A stretch of 64,000 bases of DNA, from positions 62,001 to 126,000 of the forward strand of contig CALYLW010001086.1 of assembly GCA_944989445.1 (NCBI GenBank). The letters are read 5' to 3'. The notes under the pieces were generated by a model. The model was not told where the DNA came from. It was given only the letters and a program-made list of their open reading frames with translations, and did no database searches. The DNA comes from Ampullaceana balthica. Taxonomy: Eukaryota; Mollusca; Gastropoda; Lymnaeidae. The position numbers and the translations under genes were made by a program. Shown piece after piece: positions 1 through 11,579 of the stretch. Each line of letters starts with the position of its first letter. The stretch's first letter is position 1.

Positions 1-369
1 TTCTATTGACGCTTGCTCATATAACTGAACATCAAGTGAAGATGTGGACGTTGCCAGTAGTCCCTTATCTGCCTTGTTACGTTGCTGAACTGTTTCACTT
101 CCTGCTGCATCTTCATGTAACATGTTATATTCTCTAATGTCTTTATGTTCGTGATTTGATTGTTTGTAGTTAGTTTTATATCTATATCCTTTTATTTTTT
201 GATCGAAACGACTGCCTATATTTGAAGTTGCACCTTCAATATATTTCGGTTTTGATTTTATGCCGTCTTGAGGATAAGACTTCGAAAATGAGTCGAAGCA
301 GTTCACTTCCGTAGTAGTCCATCTTAAACATAGCAAAATTAATGGCACCAAAATATTTGATCTTGCCAT
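1..369 (-). CDS. N-terminal part of a secreted or membrane protein, probably a second Toll-like receptor; runs off the window edge
   Basis: Reading the minus strand from the ATG at 367-369 gives 123 codons with no stop before the window edge, so the gene continues outside. The first ~24 residues (start MARSNILVPLILLCL) form a signal peptide ending near TEVNC. The rest is hydrophilic, rich in Lys, Ser and Asp/Glu. It resembles the N-terminus of the TLR at 25.6-29.0 kb: both begin MA..N plus a hydrophobic run, both continue with a long polar segment (HK..EY...ED..S pattern), and both have a 3' splice acceptor 4 bases before the ATG (here TTTTATCTGCAG then AATA). No LRR is reached inside the window, so the TLR assignment is inference. 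The open frame and signal peptide are seen directly. An unrelated secreted protein is the main alternative. Confidence 0.6.
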   Translation of the reverse strand, partial: MARSNILVPLILLCLRWTTTEVNCFDSFSKSYPQDGIKSKPKYIEGATSNIGSRFDQKIKGYRYKTNYKQSNHEHKDIREYNMLHEDAAGSETVQQRNKADKGLLATSTSSLDVQLYEQASIE

Positions 370-375
370 TATTCT
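370..375 (-). other. Candidate 3' splice acceptor just upstream of the start codon of the left-edge gene
   Basis: On the minus strand a pyrimidine-biased TTTTATCTGCAG precedes AATA-ATG. The TLR at 29.0 kb has TTTATTTTCAG then GAGA-ATG at the same spacing. The shared placement suggests an intron in the 5' UTR of both genes and fixes the translation start. Confidence 0.5.
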
Positions 376-984
376 GCAGATAAAATGAATGATAACTATT
401 ATATAATTTATTATCTTGATATTCCGCATATTTATGGGGACATAACTTGAAATAATAAAAAGTATTGCTAAATGTGGACAAAGATTTTAAAATAAAATTT
501 TAAAAAATTGCAGTTTTTTTCGTTTTTAACAGAAGGAATAGTTCTTTTGTAGAGATCTTTTACATTTTTTTAAAAACTGTGACTACTCTCTTAAAAATTC
601 TACTCATTTCGATTATAATTTCTCTAAATATGTGTATAAAATGTTTAAGCATTTTAACAATGTCCACGCTTAAAGGCAACACCATATGATTAAATAGTCG
701 GTCCAAATTTGAATAAAATATTAGTTACCTCATCAAATTTTGAATAAGACCAAATCGTATTAAATACTTCAATGATCTTGCACAATTCTCATGATTGCTC
801 TCTAACTCAAATATGTGTGTATTTTGTGAGATGGAGCGTCTGTGTGACAAAGACTGGTGAAGAACAGATAGCGGCAGATTTTTTAAAAACGTGATTAAAA
901 AAGTGGGGGAGAGAACTATGCCAAAGTTAAAATTATTGAGATAATTCTGATAAAATATCTGATAATTTAAGTGAGTATTTTTGT
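376..984. other. AT-rich noncoding stretch
   Basis: No convincing coding sequence or named repeat was seen. If the splice acceptor at ~373 is real, this stretch is 5'-UTR intron of the left-edge gene, later invaded by the hAT element whose TSD begins at 985. Confidence 0.4.
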
Positions 985-1059
985 GGCTTTAGCAGAGGCG
1001 TCACTAGGGTTGGTGTCACCCGGGCCGGTAGCTCATGGTGTCACCCCTTCACGACTGAA

Positions 1060-1448
1060 GGGGCCGTCCATAAATGACGTCACGCGAGGTTGCCGATTTT
1101 TACCCCACCCTCCCCCAGCGTCATATTTTGTCACAAAAACTTAGACCCCATCCCTTTTTTACGATATGACGTCACAAAGCTTTGATACCCCTCCCCAAAG
1201 CCGTATTTTCTCAATAAAAATTAGCATGTTGCAAATTATTTTTTGTCATTTAAGTATGTATTTAGGGTAAGTCTGCACTGTAATATCGTAACACGCGTGA
1301 AGTCATTGAAAACGTAATTAAATAAATGGTAAACAATCAAATATTTAAGTGGAACTTTTATTTAATGTTTCGCGTTTTTTTATGTGACGTCACATTTCTT
1401 AAACACCCCCCTCCTCGTACCACATCGTCACAGATGCGTGCCCCCCTA
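1060..1448 (+). mobile_element. Truncated MITE with GGGGCCGTCCAT-type terminus, nested in the hAT element
   Basis: Starts GGGGCCGTCCATAAATGACG and runs nearly colinear with the reverse complement of the MITE at 14720-15133, including the inner ACACGCGTGAAG and ATATTTAAGTGGAAC segments. It stops near 1448 before its second inverted terminus, so one end is missing. Confidence 0.8.
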
Positions 1449-1576
1449 TGGCGGATTAAAAGTGGGGGTGCTGAACGTGCTAAAGCCCCCAATAATTTAA
1501 GGAGCGCCAAACTTTTTATGAATTATAGTGTATAATAAAGATGCAGGCCATTATGTTTATACGAATCCCTGATAAT

Positions 1577-2037
1577 GCCTTGGAGAGTCATACGGCAATG
1601 CTGCAAATGAGTAGAAAGTATAACGGAAACCAGGCTATTCTTCGTGAGAAGTGCATTGTAGCTCATGATGTGCCGTGCGAAACTCACTCCTTTAATTTGG
1701 TTGTGAAAAGAGCAGCAGGTTGTCCTACTGCGGTCAGATTTTTTTGTCTTCTGCAAAATCTTTATACCCGACTTGTTGCATCTACTCATCGTTTCAAGGT
1801 ACTTCAAAAACATATGAAATTGATACATGCTAACAAAGCATTGTCTGACACAAGATGGTCAGCCTGACATGATGATGTAAGGTCTGTTAATAGCTCATAC
1901 CATGAGAATATCGCAGCACTAGACTGCCGACTTGAAGAAGAAGGAATTCTAAAGGAAATTGAACAACTGGAAGTCGCTATTTTACTTGAAATTTGGGAAC
2001 AATTTTTAGAAAGGAAGTCTCTCATTGAGTTTGTTTA
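1577..2037 (+). pseudogene. Remnant of hAT transposase (DUF4371 / zinc-finger MYM-type 1-like)
   Basis: Translation gives MSRKYNGNQAILREK, then PCETHSFNLVVKRAAGC, then ASTHRFKVLQKH, then ALSDTRWSA and, after an in-frame TGA, DDVRSVNSSYHENIAALDCR. The order of NMSGKY-like, PC-HS-NLV, ST-R and LSDTRWSA blocks is that of the catalytic core of the hAT-derived family often annotated as zinc finger MYM-type protein 1-like. The N-terminal zinc finger and C-terminal dimerisation region are not visible, and stop codons break the frame. It is the former transposase of the enclosing element (993-3694) or of a close relative. Confidence 0.8.
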
Positions 2038-2149
2038 AAAAATAGCATTCTTAATTTTATTCCTATGAAGACAAAGGAAAGGAAAAGTCCGTGGTAAAAA
2101 CCGTGTAAACAATCTTGAATACTATCAAACAAAAAGAACGGATTAGCAA

Positions 2150-2515
2150 AAAGTGCCACGAAGAACGCATTGGACACCAGCTCCGAGGAAACCTTCCAGT
2201 GGGGGTTGCACCCTATGTAGGTCTTTGATGATCTCCCGGTCTGCGGCGGTCCTAACCATGGAGACCCGTGTGCTTTGCCGGGATGGCGCCAAAGTGGTAG
2301 CGGGTCGTAGGAGGAAATTCCACCACCTCCTTGTGAGGGCAACTTAGTGGGAGGCATCTTCGACTGTATGTCCTGGATGCCCAGGTGTCCGCTTCAGAAG
2401 CGACCGCTTTTTTTTTGTTCCTCACCTGTTGCGTCCCTTTGGTGGCCAGATGGCTAAGGGGGTCTTCCGGGAAGACCCATAAAGAGCACTAGGCTCGGGG
2501 CTTCTGATTTTCTTC
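2150..2515. repeat. GC-rich block of unknown origin inside the hAT element
   Basis: Base composition is clearly more GC-rich than the surroundings. Short open frames exist on both strands, but none matches a family I recognise. It may be another, older insertion. Confidence 0.35.
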
Positions 2516-4098
2516 CACATGTAGGTTCATTTCGAAGACTGCTTACCTTCAGAATTAGTCCAATTTTCAGAACATTTAAAAAAGTTATTGTCCAGCCCCA
2601 GGCTCAGGGTTACGAAAAGGAAGTAGCACAAAGCAAAAAACGTGCACAGAGCTAAAAATTGTGCTGCTTTGAATGAGCTATATTTCACACAGTCCTTTAC
2701 ACATGTATACATCGCTTTTCGCATCTATCTTTCAATGATGGCATCAAACTGCAGCTGAGAGCGATCCTTTTCAAAGTTAAAAAGAATATATAATGAGTCA
2801 GAATTTGCATGGGACGAAAAAGGCTGATTATGCTCTCTCTAATGAGCATTGAATAGGAACTTGTAAGCTTACTCAGCTTTATTGACTTGATTGAAAACTT
2901 CGCCATTTGAAAAATTCGCAAACGAAAGTTGTAGGTTGAAATACTAATCATACATATTTTCAATAATTTTTGTTATTTCAAATAGACAAAAGAATTCGTT
3001 ACCTCGTGATTTTTTTTTAAATACGGAATAACGCGCAATACTATTCTTTACGGGGGCGCGTTCGTAAGCACTAAACAGCGTAAGTCGGGATGGGACCGTC
3101 GTAACCGGAGGACTTACCTGTATATAATCATGCATATCTATGCTTTCACGCCTTTAATAAATATATATATATAAAATATTAACTCAAAGACATTGAAATC
3201 ATAATTTTCCTCAAGAAAAACATCAACAAAGAAAACCCATCTTTTGATTTTTTTCTTTGGGGGGGGGGATAAAAATCGTATTCCCCCCCATCCCACTGTG
3301 GTGGAGGGAGTCGTGAGGTGGGATTCGTTCATGCTGTCGGTGTGTCCAAGCCCAAATGGCTTTATATCTTTTAAAACAGAAGACACTGCCTTTTTCATTC
3401 CAGCTTTTTTGTTAAATATCTCTCTGCTGCGACTATTTCTTTTTTTTTCCCTAATTTGTTTTAATGTTGTTCGTGTGTTGGGACTGTTTTATTATTGCAA
3501 GTTAACTGATATTTTTTTTAAATAAGAATTTTCGCGTTTAACGTATCTCATTGTATTTCTTAATTATTTCTTTCTAGATTAAAAATTTGTCATCTTTTGT
3601 TTTCGTACACAGTAAAATTTTAGGCTCGGGTGTCACCCCCTGATGGGTGTCACACGGGGCGGCCCGCACCCCCTCCCCCCTAGTGACGCCACTGGGCTTT
3701 AGCTAAATAATGCGGCAAGTTTTATTTTGATCTCTATATTGAATAAATCTATTATACTATTAAAATTTGCAATAAATAAAAACATATTATACATAAATAA
3801 CTTACAACTTGGATTATAAAGAATAAATTAATCCGTAGACATTTTAGCATCAGAATACACAGTTCTTCAAAAAAAAACAACACTATTTATTGTCTGATCA
3901 ACGAAGCTCAATTATTTTAATGCACAGGTGTTGTATTATGGGATGTTCTTACAAAAACGTCATTGTCATGAGACCATCAGTAACAAAGTGGATATCAAAG
4001 ATGTACTAAGGCAAAACCGTGCAGGTATCTAATCTACACTTTTCGTTATTATTTTTAAAAACAGATGGTTTAAATATAATTTTTCAACGTAAGTGGAG

Positions 4099-4260
4099 AA
4101 ACTACAGCTCTATTCTAAACTACAGCTCTATTCTAAACTAAAGCTCTATTCTAAACTACAGCTCTATTCTAAACTACAGCTCTATTCTAAACTACAGCTC
4201 TATTCTAAACTACAGCTCTATTCTAAACTACAGCTCTATTCTAAACTACAGCTCTATTCT
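4099..4260. repeat. 18-bp minisatellite, nine copies
   Basis: Unit AAACTACAGCTCTATTCT repeated nine times over exactly 162 bp, with one C-to-A variant in the third copy. Any reading frame through it is an artefact of the 18-bp period. Confidence 0.97.
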
Positions 4261-4515
4261 AACACACGTCACCAATAGTGTAAGGAGGCGCTACTAGTAG
4301 TAAGTGAAACAGAGATGTAACATATATCATGGAATCAAGCTCTAAAATACGAAACCAGAGGTCAAAGGTAAAAAATGTTGAGAGTTAGCAATGTGCGCGC
4401 AGTGTTAGTACATACAGGGTGATGAACACTTCAATTAACATAAGTGGTACTGTCACCATGATTGAAGAGCTTCAAGGGGGGACAATAGTTTCTGCCGTAA
4501 TACAGTCATTATCTG

Positions 4516-6659
4516 CATGGGCGTCGCTAGGAATTTTTCCAGGGGGGGGACCCACTTTTTAAATTTTAACTTACAATGCCATACAGGTACAATTTTCAAT
4601 TAAATTCAAGTTCATTATAAAATAAGTGTCGAAAAAAGCCTTAGAATTTAATAAGACTTACAAATTAGTGCTGTAATAGCTAAAAAATACAACATTTATT
4701 AATGCATTTAAGAAAATTAAAAACTTAAGTTCTCACGAAAATTGAATTTTGCTGTGAAATAATATACGTGTAGAAACTGCAGCATTACCAAGGATGGATA
4801 TCAGAAATTTTTTTACATGCTTAAAAAATCGAAAAGTAGACCTATCGCGGGATTCCGAAATACCGTTATTAGAAGATTTTTGAGCGTCTGCAGCATCTGA
4901 CTTATCATTGGCATTGTGGACAACAGTACACGTTCAACAGCCAGACACAACTGAAGCAACTGTTCCTAATTTGATGTCGCTGACACTTATTCAATTTCCT
5001 AAATTGGATATTGGAAGGTATGTCTGGACATACGGCCTTTCAAATAAGTTGAAATTACAGCTGATTCGTGATTGTTGGACCCTTGATAAAAATTATGATT
5101 TTAGAGCTGACAGTGAGGGAAACAGAGTTTTTAGTTTTTAGATATTCATGGTTATCACTCTATTCACTGTGCCTTGTATACTCGCAAATGTTAATAGATG
5201 CCTTTTGCAAATATTGCGTGTTGTTTCTGCAAAAATTAATTCTATGAGTGAATTCAGTGGGTATTTGTCATCAAACCATGTAAACAATATGAAGATTTCA
5301 ACGAAAATGCACGTAGCAACCTGCAAAGTACATTATGGCACAAAGGCTCTCATGAAGATGCAAGCAATTTTATTTGCTTTATTGGAGGCCAAAGCAGTTT
5401 CTATAGATGAGCTGTTGGACTCATCATTTAGAAGACAAAATTCAAGAAAATCGCAACCAACTGGGTCCCATCATTTCTACAATCCTATTTTGCTGCATGC
5501 ATGTTTTAGCACTTCGTGGAACAGAATCAAATTCTGATAGTTTGTATTCGTATTTTTACTCACTTATTCAGTGTCAGGTTTAACTAACAATAAACAATAA
5601 TAACACCACAAAAGTGAATTTAATAGCCTTTACGCGAAATGGTATCAATAACGGTTGTTTGTTGACAAGAAACAATATAATAACATCACAAGAAATAATT
5701 TTACAATTTTACCACTTTTTGTAAGTGTGAAAAAGTTGACGAAAGCTTAAAATGCATAATGTTTTTGTTAAAAATGTTAACAATTTGTCTGGGGCCGTTT
5801 TGATGGGTAATCGTTGAGTGTATCTCGGCAACTACGCAAAACACTATAGTCGAAATTTGTGGGTCTCTCTTGCATGAAGACATTGTTCGTGAAGCAAATA
5901 ATTCAGTTGCATTTTCTATACTTGCCGACGAGGCAAATGACATTTCAGGCATTGAGCAGATGTCACTTGGTGTTAGATTTGTCAAAGAACAAAATGGGAA
6001 AATGATGGTCACGGAAGAATTCATAGGATATATTCCAATTGTCAATAGAACAGCTGAAGGTTTAACCAACACCATCATTAATAATTCATTCGAATTTTGA
6101 TTAAATATGACAAAGCTTGTTGGTCAAGAATACTACGGATTTTCTACAATGGCAGGTAAAGAAGGAGAAGTCCAAGCAATAATTCTTTAAAAAATACCCA
6201 AAAGCAGCATTTGTACATTGCAGTTCAGATAAACTAAATCTTGTTGTGAACGATTTAATTAATGTGAATGTTGTACGAAACACAATAGAAATAATTAAGT
6301 CAATTATAGTGTTTTTCCGAGAAAGTAATCAGCAAAGAAAACTTATTCTAAATGTTACTTTGCTATGTGAAACTAGATGGTCACATAAATATAAAAACTT
6401 GCGGATTTTTGCTGAAAATGTTAAAGAAATTGTTAAACAACTGGAATATTTAGAACAATCAGTAATGTTATCAGCTATACTTGCAGATAAAATTCTTTTT
6501 TATGTTTGATAAATGTAAACTGTCTTCCATGTAATAAACTTTCAGGAAATTTAGTTCAGTTTTATTGTAACAACTTTATGACATTTTTATGACATTTTTT
6601 TTCCTCAAATGTAGGGGGGGGGCAAGTGCCCCTTTGCCCCCCCCTTCCCTACGCCCATG
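4516..6659 (+). mobile_element. hAT-type DNA transposon with exact 8-bp target-site duplication
   Basis: The direct repeat ATTATCTG occurs at 4508-4515 and 6660-6667. Termini are CATGGGCGTCGCTAGGA on the left and CATGGGCGTAGGGAAGGG on the right, read inward from each end, so nine terminal bases are identical. Both ends are followed by G-runs. The interior holds a broken DUF4371-type transposase. Confidence 0.9.
4890..6509 (+). pseudogene. Broken hAT transposase (DUF4371 / zinc-finger MYM-type 1-like)
   Basis: Several frames together recover the family layout. Around 5.0-5.1 kb there is RYVWTYGLSNKLKLQLIRDC. Around 5.25-5.45 kb there is a further segment. At 5.87-6.10 kb comes a DUF4371-like part with HEDIVREANNSVAFSILADE followed by ISGIEQMSLGVRF (the S..ADE...I...EQ.S...R pattern). 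At 6.25-6.51 kb comes a core part with LLCETRWSHKYKNLR, matching the ..TRW..... block. Frameshifts and stops separate the pieces, so no functional protein can be made. It lies wholly inside the 4516-6659 element and is its former transposase. Confidence 0.8.
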
Positions 6660-6949
6660 ATTATCTGGTATGCGTTATTTAAAAAATCTGGTGTAAGTCC
6701 TAAGCACTCACGTTCTCCATTGGTCAACTAGATCTCATGGTGCTACTTCATCAAATGATGCTCTCAAAAGTAAATTTCCAAATTGCTGTGATTAGCTAAT
6801 TGACGTTACCTTAAATAGTGTTGATCTTTTCAATAGTAATAACTCTGTGGTGCTTGGCGTTGGTAGTAACAAAACATTCATGGATGACGTCATCTCCGCT
6901 ATTCACTTTAACATGGTTTCCCAATGACAAGTTGTTGTTTTTTAACTCT

Positions 6950-7077
6950 AAAACATATTGGAATGGTTAGCCTAAAACTTATATTGGAATGGTTAGCCTA
7001 AAACATATATTGGAATGGGTAGCCTAAAACATATATTGGAATGGGTAGCCTAAAACGTATATTGGAATGGGTAGCCT
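6950..7077. repeat. 26-bp minisatellite, about five copies
   Basis: Units share ATATTGGAATGGGTAGCCT followed by AAAAC and a variable base. The earlier copies have GGTTAG instead of GGGTAG. Confidence 0.93.
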
Positions 7078-7353
7078 GAAATTCTTTCATAACACAAAAT
7101 ATGCCAATTTATCTGCACCTTATCTTTGTTTATTTGTATCAGTGGTAAACAAAAGATAGGACGCAGCTAAGTTTGCCGAGGCGGGTAATACTTATTAGAA
7201 ATTTAACTTATTATTTCTTTGCTATTTGTTTTTATAACACGTTATATTTTCATCTGCTTAGAGATCGTGCCTTAATGTTTTTCTACAATTTACCGTAACT
7301 GTAAACTCTTACTTTTTATGTTGTTTATATAATTAATATTTAACCTCTATAGA

Positions 7354-7697
7354 TTTTGTACAACTTTTCATTTTTGTACAACCTTTCATTTTTTAGACGT
7401 TTTCATTTTTGTACAACCTTTCATTTTTTAGAAGTTTTCATTTTTGTAAAACCTTTCATTTTTGTACAACCTTTCATTTTTGTACAACCTTTCATTTTTG
7501 TACAACCTTTCATTTTTGTACAACCTTTCATTTTTGTACAACCTTTCAGTTTTGTACAACCTTTCATTTTTGTACAACCTTTCATTTTTGTACAACCTTT
7601 CATTTTTGTACAACCTTTCATTTTTGTACAACCTTTCATTTTTGTTCAACCTTTCATTTTTGTACAACCTTTCATTTTTGTACAACCTTTCATTTTT
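7354..7697. repeat. 18-bp minisatellite, about 19 copies
   Basis: Unit TTTGTACAACCTTTCATT. The first few copies are irregular (TTTTTAGACG and TTTTTAGAAG variants), then the array is almost uniform. Five overlapping open frames on both strands cross it only because the period is a multiple of three. Confidence 0.97.
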
Positions 7698-7699
7698 CT

Positions 7700-8320
7700 C
7701 CCATATGTTTACAAAATCCTTCTCAAGGCTTCTGACGACCAACTCATAGGGTCACGAAAATCTAACAGCAAAACTGATTAGCAAAGTTAAAAGTTCCTGG
7801 TGCAAAGGTTTCCTCTTTGTCTTTTAAAAATATTTGTCAATCGTACTTAAGTGTCCGAATCGTCAAAAGTACTCTCAGTGCTTCAGCGGTGGAAAAAAAA
7901 ACCTTTAATATGTATTAGAATCTGCAATAGTCTATTTTTATTCCAGCGACAGAAGAGCCTATTATGTATTTCCGTCGGGAAAATGATTAGTTTTTTAAAA
8001 GTAAAATGCCTTCATCTGGGGATAAATTCGTTATTTTAAAATGTTTCCATGTGTTTATGGGATCAAGTTAAATGATATTTTAAAGGAAAAACAATTATAA
8101 GCTTATATTTTAAATTAAGATATAAGCATTAAATTGGTTTTAAGCAGCAATTAGAAATTCAATATATTGTTAAAAACTGGCTATTTGGTTAAATGAAATG
8201 AAACAAATGTCTGTCTGAGAAGTACGTGAAGAACTACGAGAAACTACTTTAATTCATGCTAACTTTTTTTTTAAAATATATATATACCTACTATCACTTA
8301 ATAGAGTGACGTTCCATAAA
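7700..8320. other. AT-rich noncoding spacer between minisatellites
   Basis: No gene, RNA or mobile-element terminus was recognised. A 62-residue open frame at 7851-8039 has no recognisable features. Confidence 0.5.
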
Positions 8321-8328
8321 CTGCAGGA

Positions 8329-8450
8329 TTTAGGGCCTAGTTGTAACACGTTAGGGCCTAGTTGTACCACGTTAGGACCTAGTTGTACCACGTTAGGGCC
8401 TAGTTGTACCACGTTAGAGCCTAGTTGTACCACGTTAGGGCCTAGTTGTA
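8329..8450. repeat. 21-bp minisatellite, about six copies
   Basis: Unit TTAGGGCCTAGTTGTACCAC plus G, with single-base variants (AGGACC, AGAGCC, TAACAC). Confidence 0.95.
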
Positions 8451-8621
8451 GTTCAAAGAAAATTGGTTGCCAGCTTTTCTGTTCAAATAAAAAATTTTAT
8501 AACTTAAATTTGTTAAAGTTTTGGTTGGCTGTACAATTACTTTTCTGGACAAGTTTTCTTACAAGTTGACATCACGTGACTCTTTCATCAGCTTATTCAT
8601 TGTCTCTCCTACAAATAAGTA

Positions 8622-8755
8622 GATGACGCAGTGATGACACAGTGATGACGCAGCGATGAAACAGTGATGACTCAGTGATGATACAGTGATGACACAGCGA
8701 TGAAATAGTGAGGACACAGTAATGACACAGTGATGACACAGTGATGATACTGTGA
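8622..8755. repeat. 11-bp minisatellite, about 12 copies
   Basis: Unit GATGACACAGT with frequent single changes (GCAGC, GAAACAGT, GACTCAGT, GATACAGT, GAGGACACAGT). Confidence 0.93.
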
Positions 8756-9069
8756 TCTATTGCTTAGAAACGCTCAGTAAAGAGAAAAAGTGACATAGAA
8801 AGAAAAAATTGAAATAAGATAATTTGAAAATTAAAATATTTGAAAATCTTTAAAAAAGGTTTTAACCAAATTGATTTTAAAATACATCAAATGGTGGAGA
8901 AAATCTAATTCTACAGACAAATTTTAAACATCGTGTACCCGGACAGCTTTTAAACCCGGACAGGATGGACAACGAATGAGAGTTTAGTCAAAACGTAAGC
9001 CGTTCAAGTCCAAGATAAGTCATTAATATATTTACCATGTTGCTTTCATTAACATCTATTGTCATTAGA

Positions 9070-9736
9070 GATGGACATATGTACCAAGTCTTAGCTCTCT
9101 AGCTAATATGGGAATATGTACCAAGTCTTAGCTCTCTAGCTAATATGGGAATATGTACCAAGTCTTATCTCTCTAGCTAATATGGGAATATGTACCAAGT
9201 CTTAGCTCTCTAGCTAATATGGGAATTTGTACCGAGTCTTAGCTCTCTAGCTAATTTGGGAATATGTACCAAGTCTTAGCTCTCTAGCTAATATGGGAAT
9301 ATGTACCAAGTCTTATCTCTCTAGCTAATATGGGAATATGTACCAAGTCTTATCTCTCTAGCTAATATGGGAATATGTACCAAGTCTTATCTCTCTAGCT
9401 AATATGGGAATATGTACCAAGTCTTATCTCTCTAGCTAATATGGGAATATGTACCAAGTCTTAGCTTTCTAGCTAATATGGCTTATGTACCAAGTCTTAG
9501 CTCTCTAGCTAATAAGGGCATATGTACCAAGTCTTAGCTCTCTAGCTAATATTGGAATATGTACCAAGTCTTAGCTTTCTAGCTAATATGGCTTATGTAC
9601 CAAGTCTTAGCTCTCTAGCTAATATGGGAATATGTACCAAGTCTTAGCTCTCTAGCTAATATGGGAATATGTACCAAGTCTTAGCTCTCTAGCTAATAAG
9701 GGCATATGTACCAAGTCTTAGCTTTCTAGCTAATTG
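9070..9736. repeat. 37-bp minisatellite, about 18 copies
   Basis: Units contain GTACCAAGTCTTAGCTCTCT followed by AGCTAATATGGGAATAT. Variants alternate TTAGC with TTATC, and some copies are shortened (AATATGGCTTAT) or altered (AATAAGGGCATAT). The shortened-plus-AAGGGCAT pair recurs, hinting at a higher-order unit. Confidence 0.96.
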
Positions 9737-10363
9737 GAAATTGGATTTGCTTTAGCTCAGTAATTCCCAAAGTCGTCCATATGGACCCACAGGGGTCCCC
9801 GGTACCATTCAGGGGGTCCGTGGAAAACTAAATTTGATTTGGGGGTCCCTGAACAACTTCAGGCTGTCCGCGCAAGGATTAATATAAAATAATAAAATTG
9901 TGATCCATTTTTATTATTATATAAATTTTAAAAAATAACAATAAATGGAATAGTTTTCCAATGTTTTTTCTACTAATTAAATAGCATCTTATGTGCTATC
10001 AGTCATGGAATTCAATTTTGATTTACCTAGAAAAGGAAGTAGAACTACGGTAATTTCCACAACTATAACCAATCAAAATACTTGGTTTATTTAAAAGGTC
10101 AAGTATAATGCGAAGAAATGCGGAATTCTGATAAGTAGGTCGGAAAAATAGAATTTTTTAAAGTGAATCAACGTGGGTTGCAAGATTGAGTAATTTTCTA
10201 TGTGTCCTGAAATTACATGTATATTTATCTAAATTTTATCCTATCATAAAAAAAAATTCAAAAGGGCTTTACTGCAGCATTCCATTGAAAAAGTTGATAA
10301 TTATTAATAGTGGTTTGTTACAACAGATAAGAGAATGAGGGAGCCGAAGAGAAAATGCCGACA

Positions 10364-11575
10364 ATCTTATCTTATCTTATCGTATCTGTTTACAGACGCT
10401 CCTTCTATACAGAAGATTATTGCGTCATACGCTTATCTATGGTTTGTGTTTAGTCCTGCATTTTTATTAGAGATTTAAATGTTGATAAAGTGTTGGCTTT
10501 CCTGGTTTCTTCAGGCAACCCATTTCATGCTCGAATTCCGGACGGGAAGAACGAGAATTTGTATGTGTTTGTTCTTGCATACGGAATAAGAAAGGTGTTT
10601 TTATCCTTATGTCTATCTGAGGGTTGTATTAAGTTATCTTTGTGTTGTATTTCTAAATTAGAATTAATTGCTTTATGTATGATTACTACTTTGCAATTGG
10701 TTCTTCTATCATCTAGTGTTTCAAGGTTTAATGATTTAACTAATGGTGTTATTCTTGTCAGTTTTGAATATTCTCCAGTAATGAATCTGGCAGCTCTTTT
10801 TTTAATTTGTTCTAGTTTATCAATGCTTTCTTTGGTGGATGGGTCCCATACAGAAGATGCATATTCTAGTACAGGTCTCACCAAAGTGAGGTAGCATTTT
10901 AGTTTTATATCTCTTATTACATTTGTTAAAGTTTCTTTTTATAAAGCCTAAGGTTTTGTTTGATTTTTTTATAACTTCATTGACATGGGGATTCCATGAT
11001 AGTTTCTCATTTATTAAGACTCCTAAGTATTTTGAATCTTTCGTTTGGGTCAGTTCTTTTCCATGAATGTAATATTTTGAATTTATTTGTTTCTTTTTCT
11101 TTGTTACTCTTAACAGTTGACACTTTTCTGGGTGGAAAGACATACTCCAGTTAGTTTTCCATTTTATCAATTCATCTAAGTCTTTTTGTAAAATGTTGCT
11201 ATCTTGTTCTGATTTAATTGTTCTATAGATTATACAATCATCAGCAAATAACCTCACTTTTGTTCCTGTTGAGATGTTGTTGGGTAAATCATTTATATAA
11301 ATTAAAAAGAGTAAGGGACCTAGCACAATTCGTTGTGGAACTCCTGAGTTAACCTTTATTGGTGCAGATTTAGATCCATTAATTATTACAGTTTACTCCC
11401 GGCCCAAAAGGAAGTCTTGGATCCAGTGATGTAAGGGACCTGAGATTCCAAAGTAGTTAAGTTTTTTAAGTAAACTAAGGTGGTGAACTTTGTCAAGTGC
11501 TTTTGAGAAATATAGTAATATTGTGTCTATTTGATCATTATTGTCTAAGCCTTTTGATAGTTCTTAAATGTTTGA
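10364..11575 (-). mobile_element. 5'-truncated non-LTR retrotransposon (CR1/jockey-like), 3' tail of GATAA repeats
   Basis: On the minus strand the copy starts inside the reverse transcriptase domain and ends in a short repeat tail (GATAAGATAAGAT), the microsatellite-style tail common in CR1/L2-type LINEs. It sits inside the hAT element 9758-12842. The same 3' end recurs at 13.49, 14.40 and 62.47 kb. Confidence 0.85.
10490..11575 (-). pseudogene. Partial reverse transcriptase of the LINE
   Basis: Read on the minus strand, the sequence before the first Met contains FSKALDKVHHLSLLKKLNYF and INGSKSAPIKVNSGVPQ, reverse transcriptase palm and thumb blocks. It then reads LGPLLFLIYINDLP and the catalytic VRLFADDCIIYR (the FADD motif). 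Next come KYLGVLINEKLSWNPHV, and in another frame VRPVLEYASSVWDPSTKESI and IKKRAARFITGEYS, the usual C-terminal blocks. At least one internal stop and one frameshift near 10.85 kb break the protein, and the endonuclease half is absent through 5' truncation. Confidence 0.88.
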
Positions 11576-11579
11576 AGTA

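Larger units (their letters stand above)
993..3694 (+). mobile_element. hAT-type DNA transposon, non-autonomous now, with exact 8-bp target-site duplication
   Basis: The 8-bp direct repeat GGCTTTAG occurs at 985-992 and 3695-3702. Inside it the termini are CAGAGGCGTCACTAGGG on the left and, read on the other strand, CAGTGGCGTCACTAGGGGG on the right. Eight-base duplications and CA-starting short inverted termini are standard for hAT elements. The interior holds a decayed transposase (about 1.58-2.04 kb), a truncated MITE (1060-1448), and a GC-rich block of unknown origin (about 2.15-2.51 kb). Confidence 0.9.

Noticed and set aside
5701..6078. 125-residue minus-strand open frame
   Set aside because: Antisense to the hAT transposase remnant.
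7356..7781. Repeat proteins on both strands across the 18-bp minisatellite
   Set aside because: The period is divisible by three, so all frames without stops stay open. No independent evidence of coding.
9070..9736. 37-bp repeats as a CRISPR array
   Set aside because: The same reasoning applies: no unique spacers, only repeat variants.
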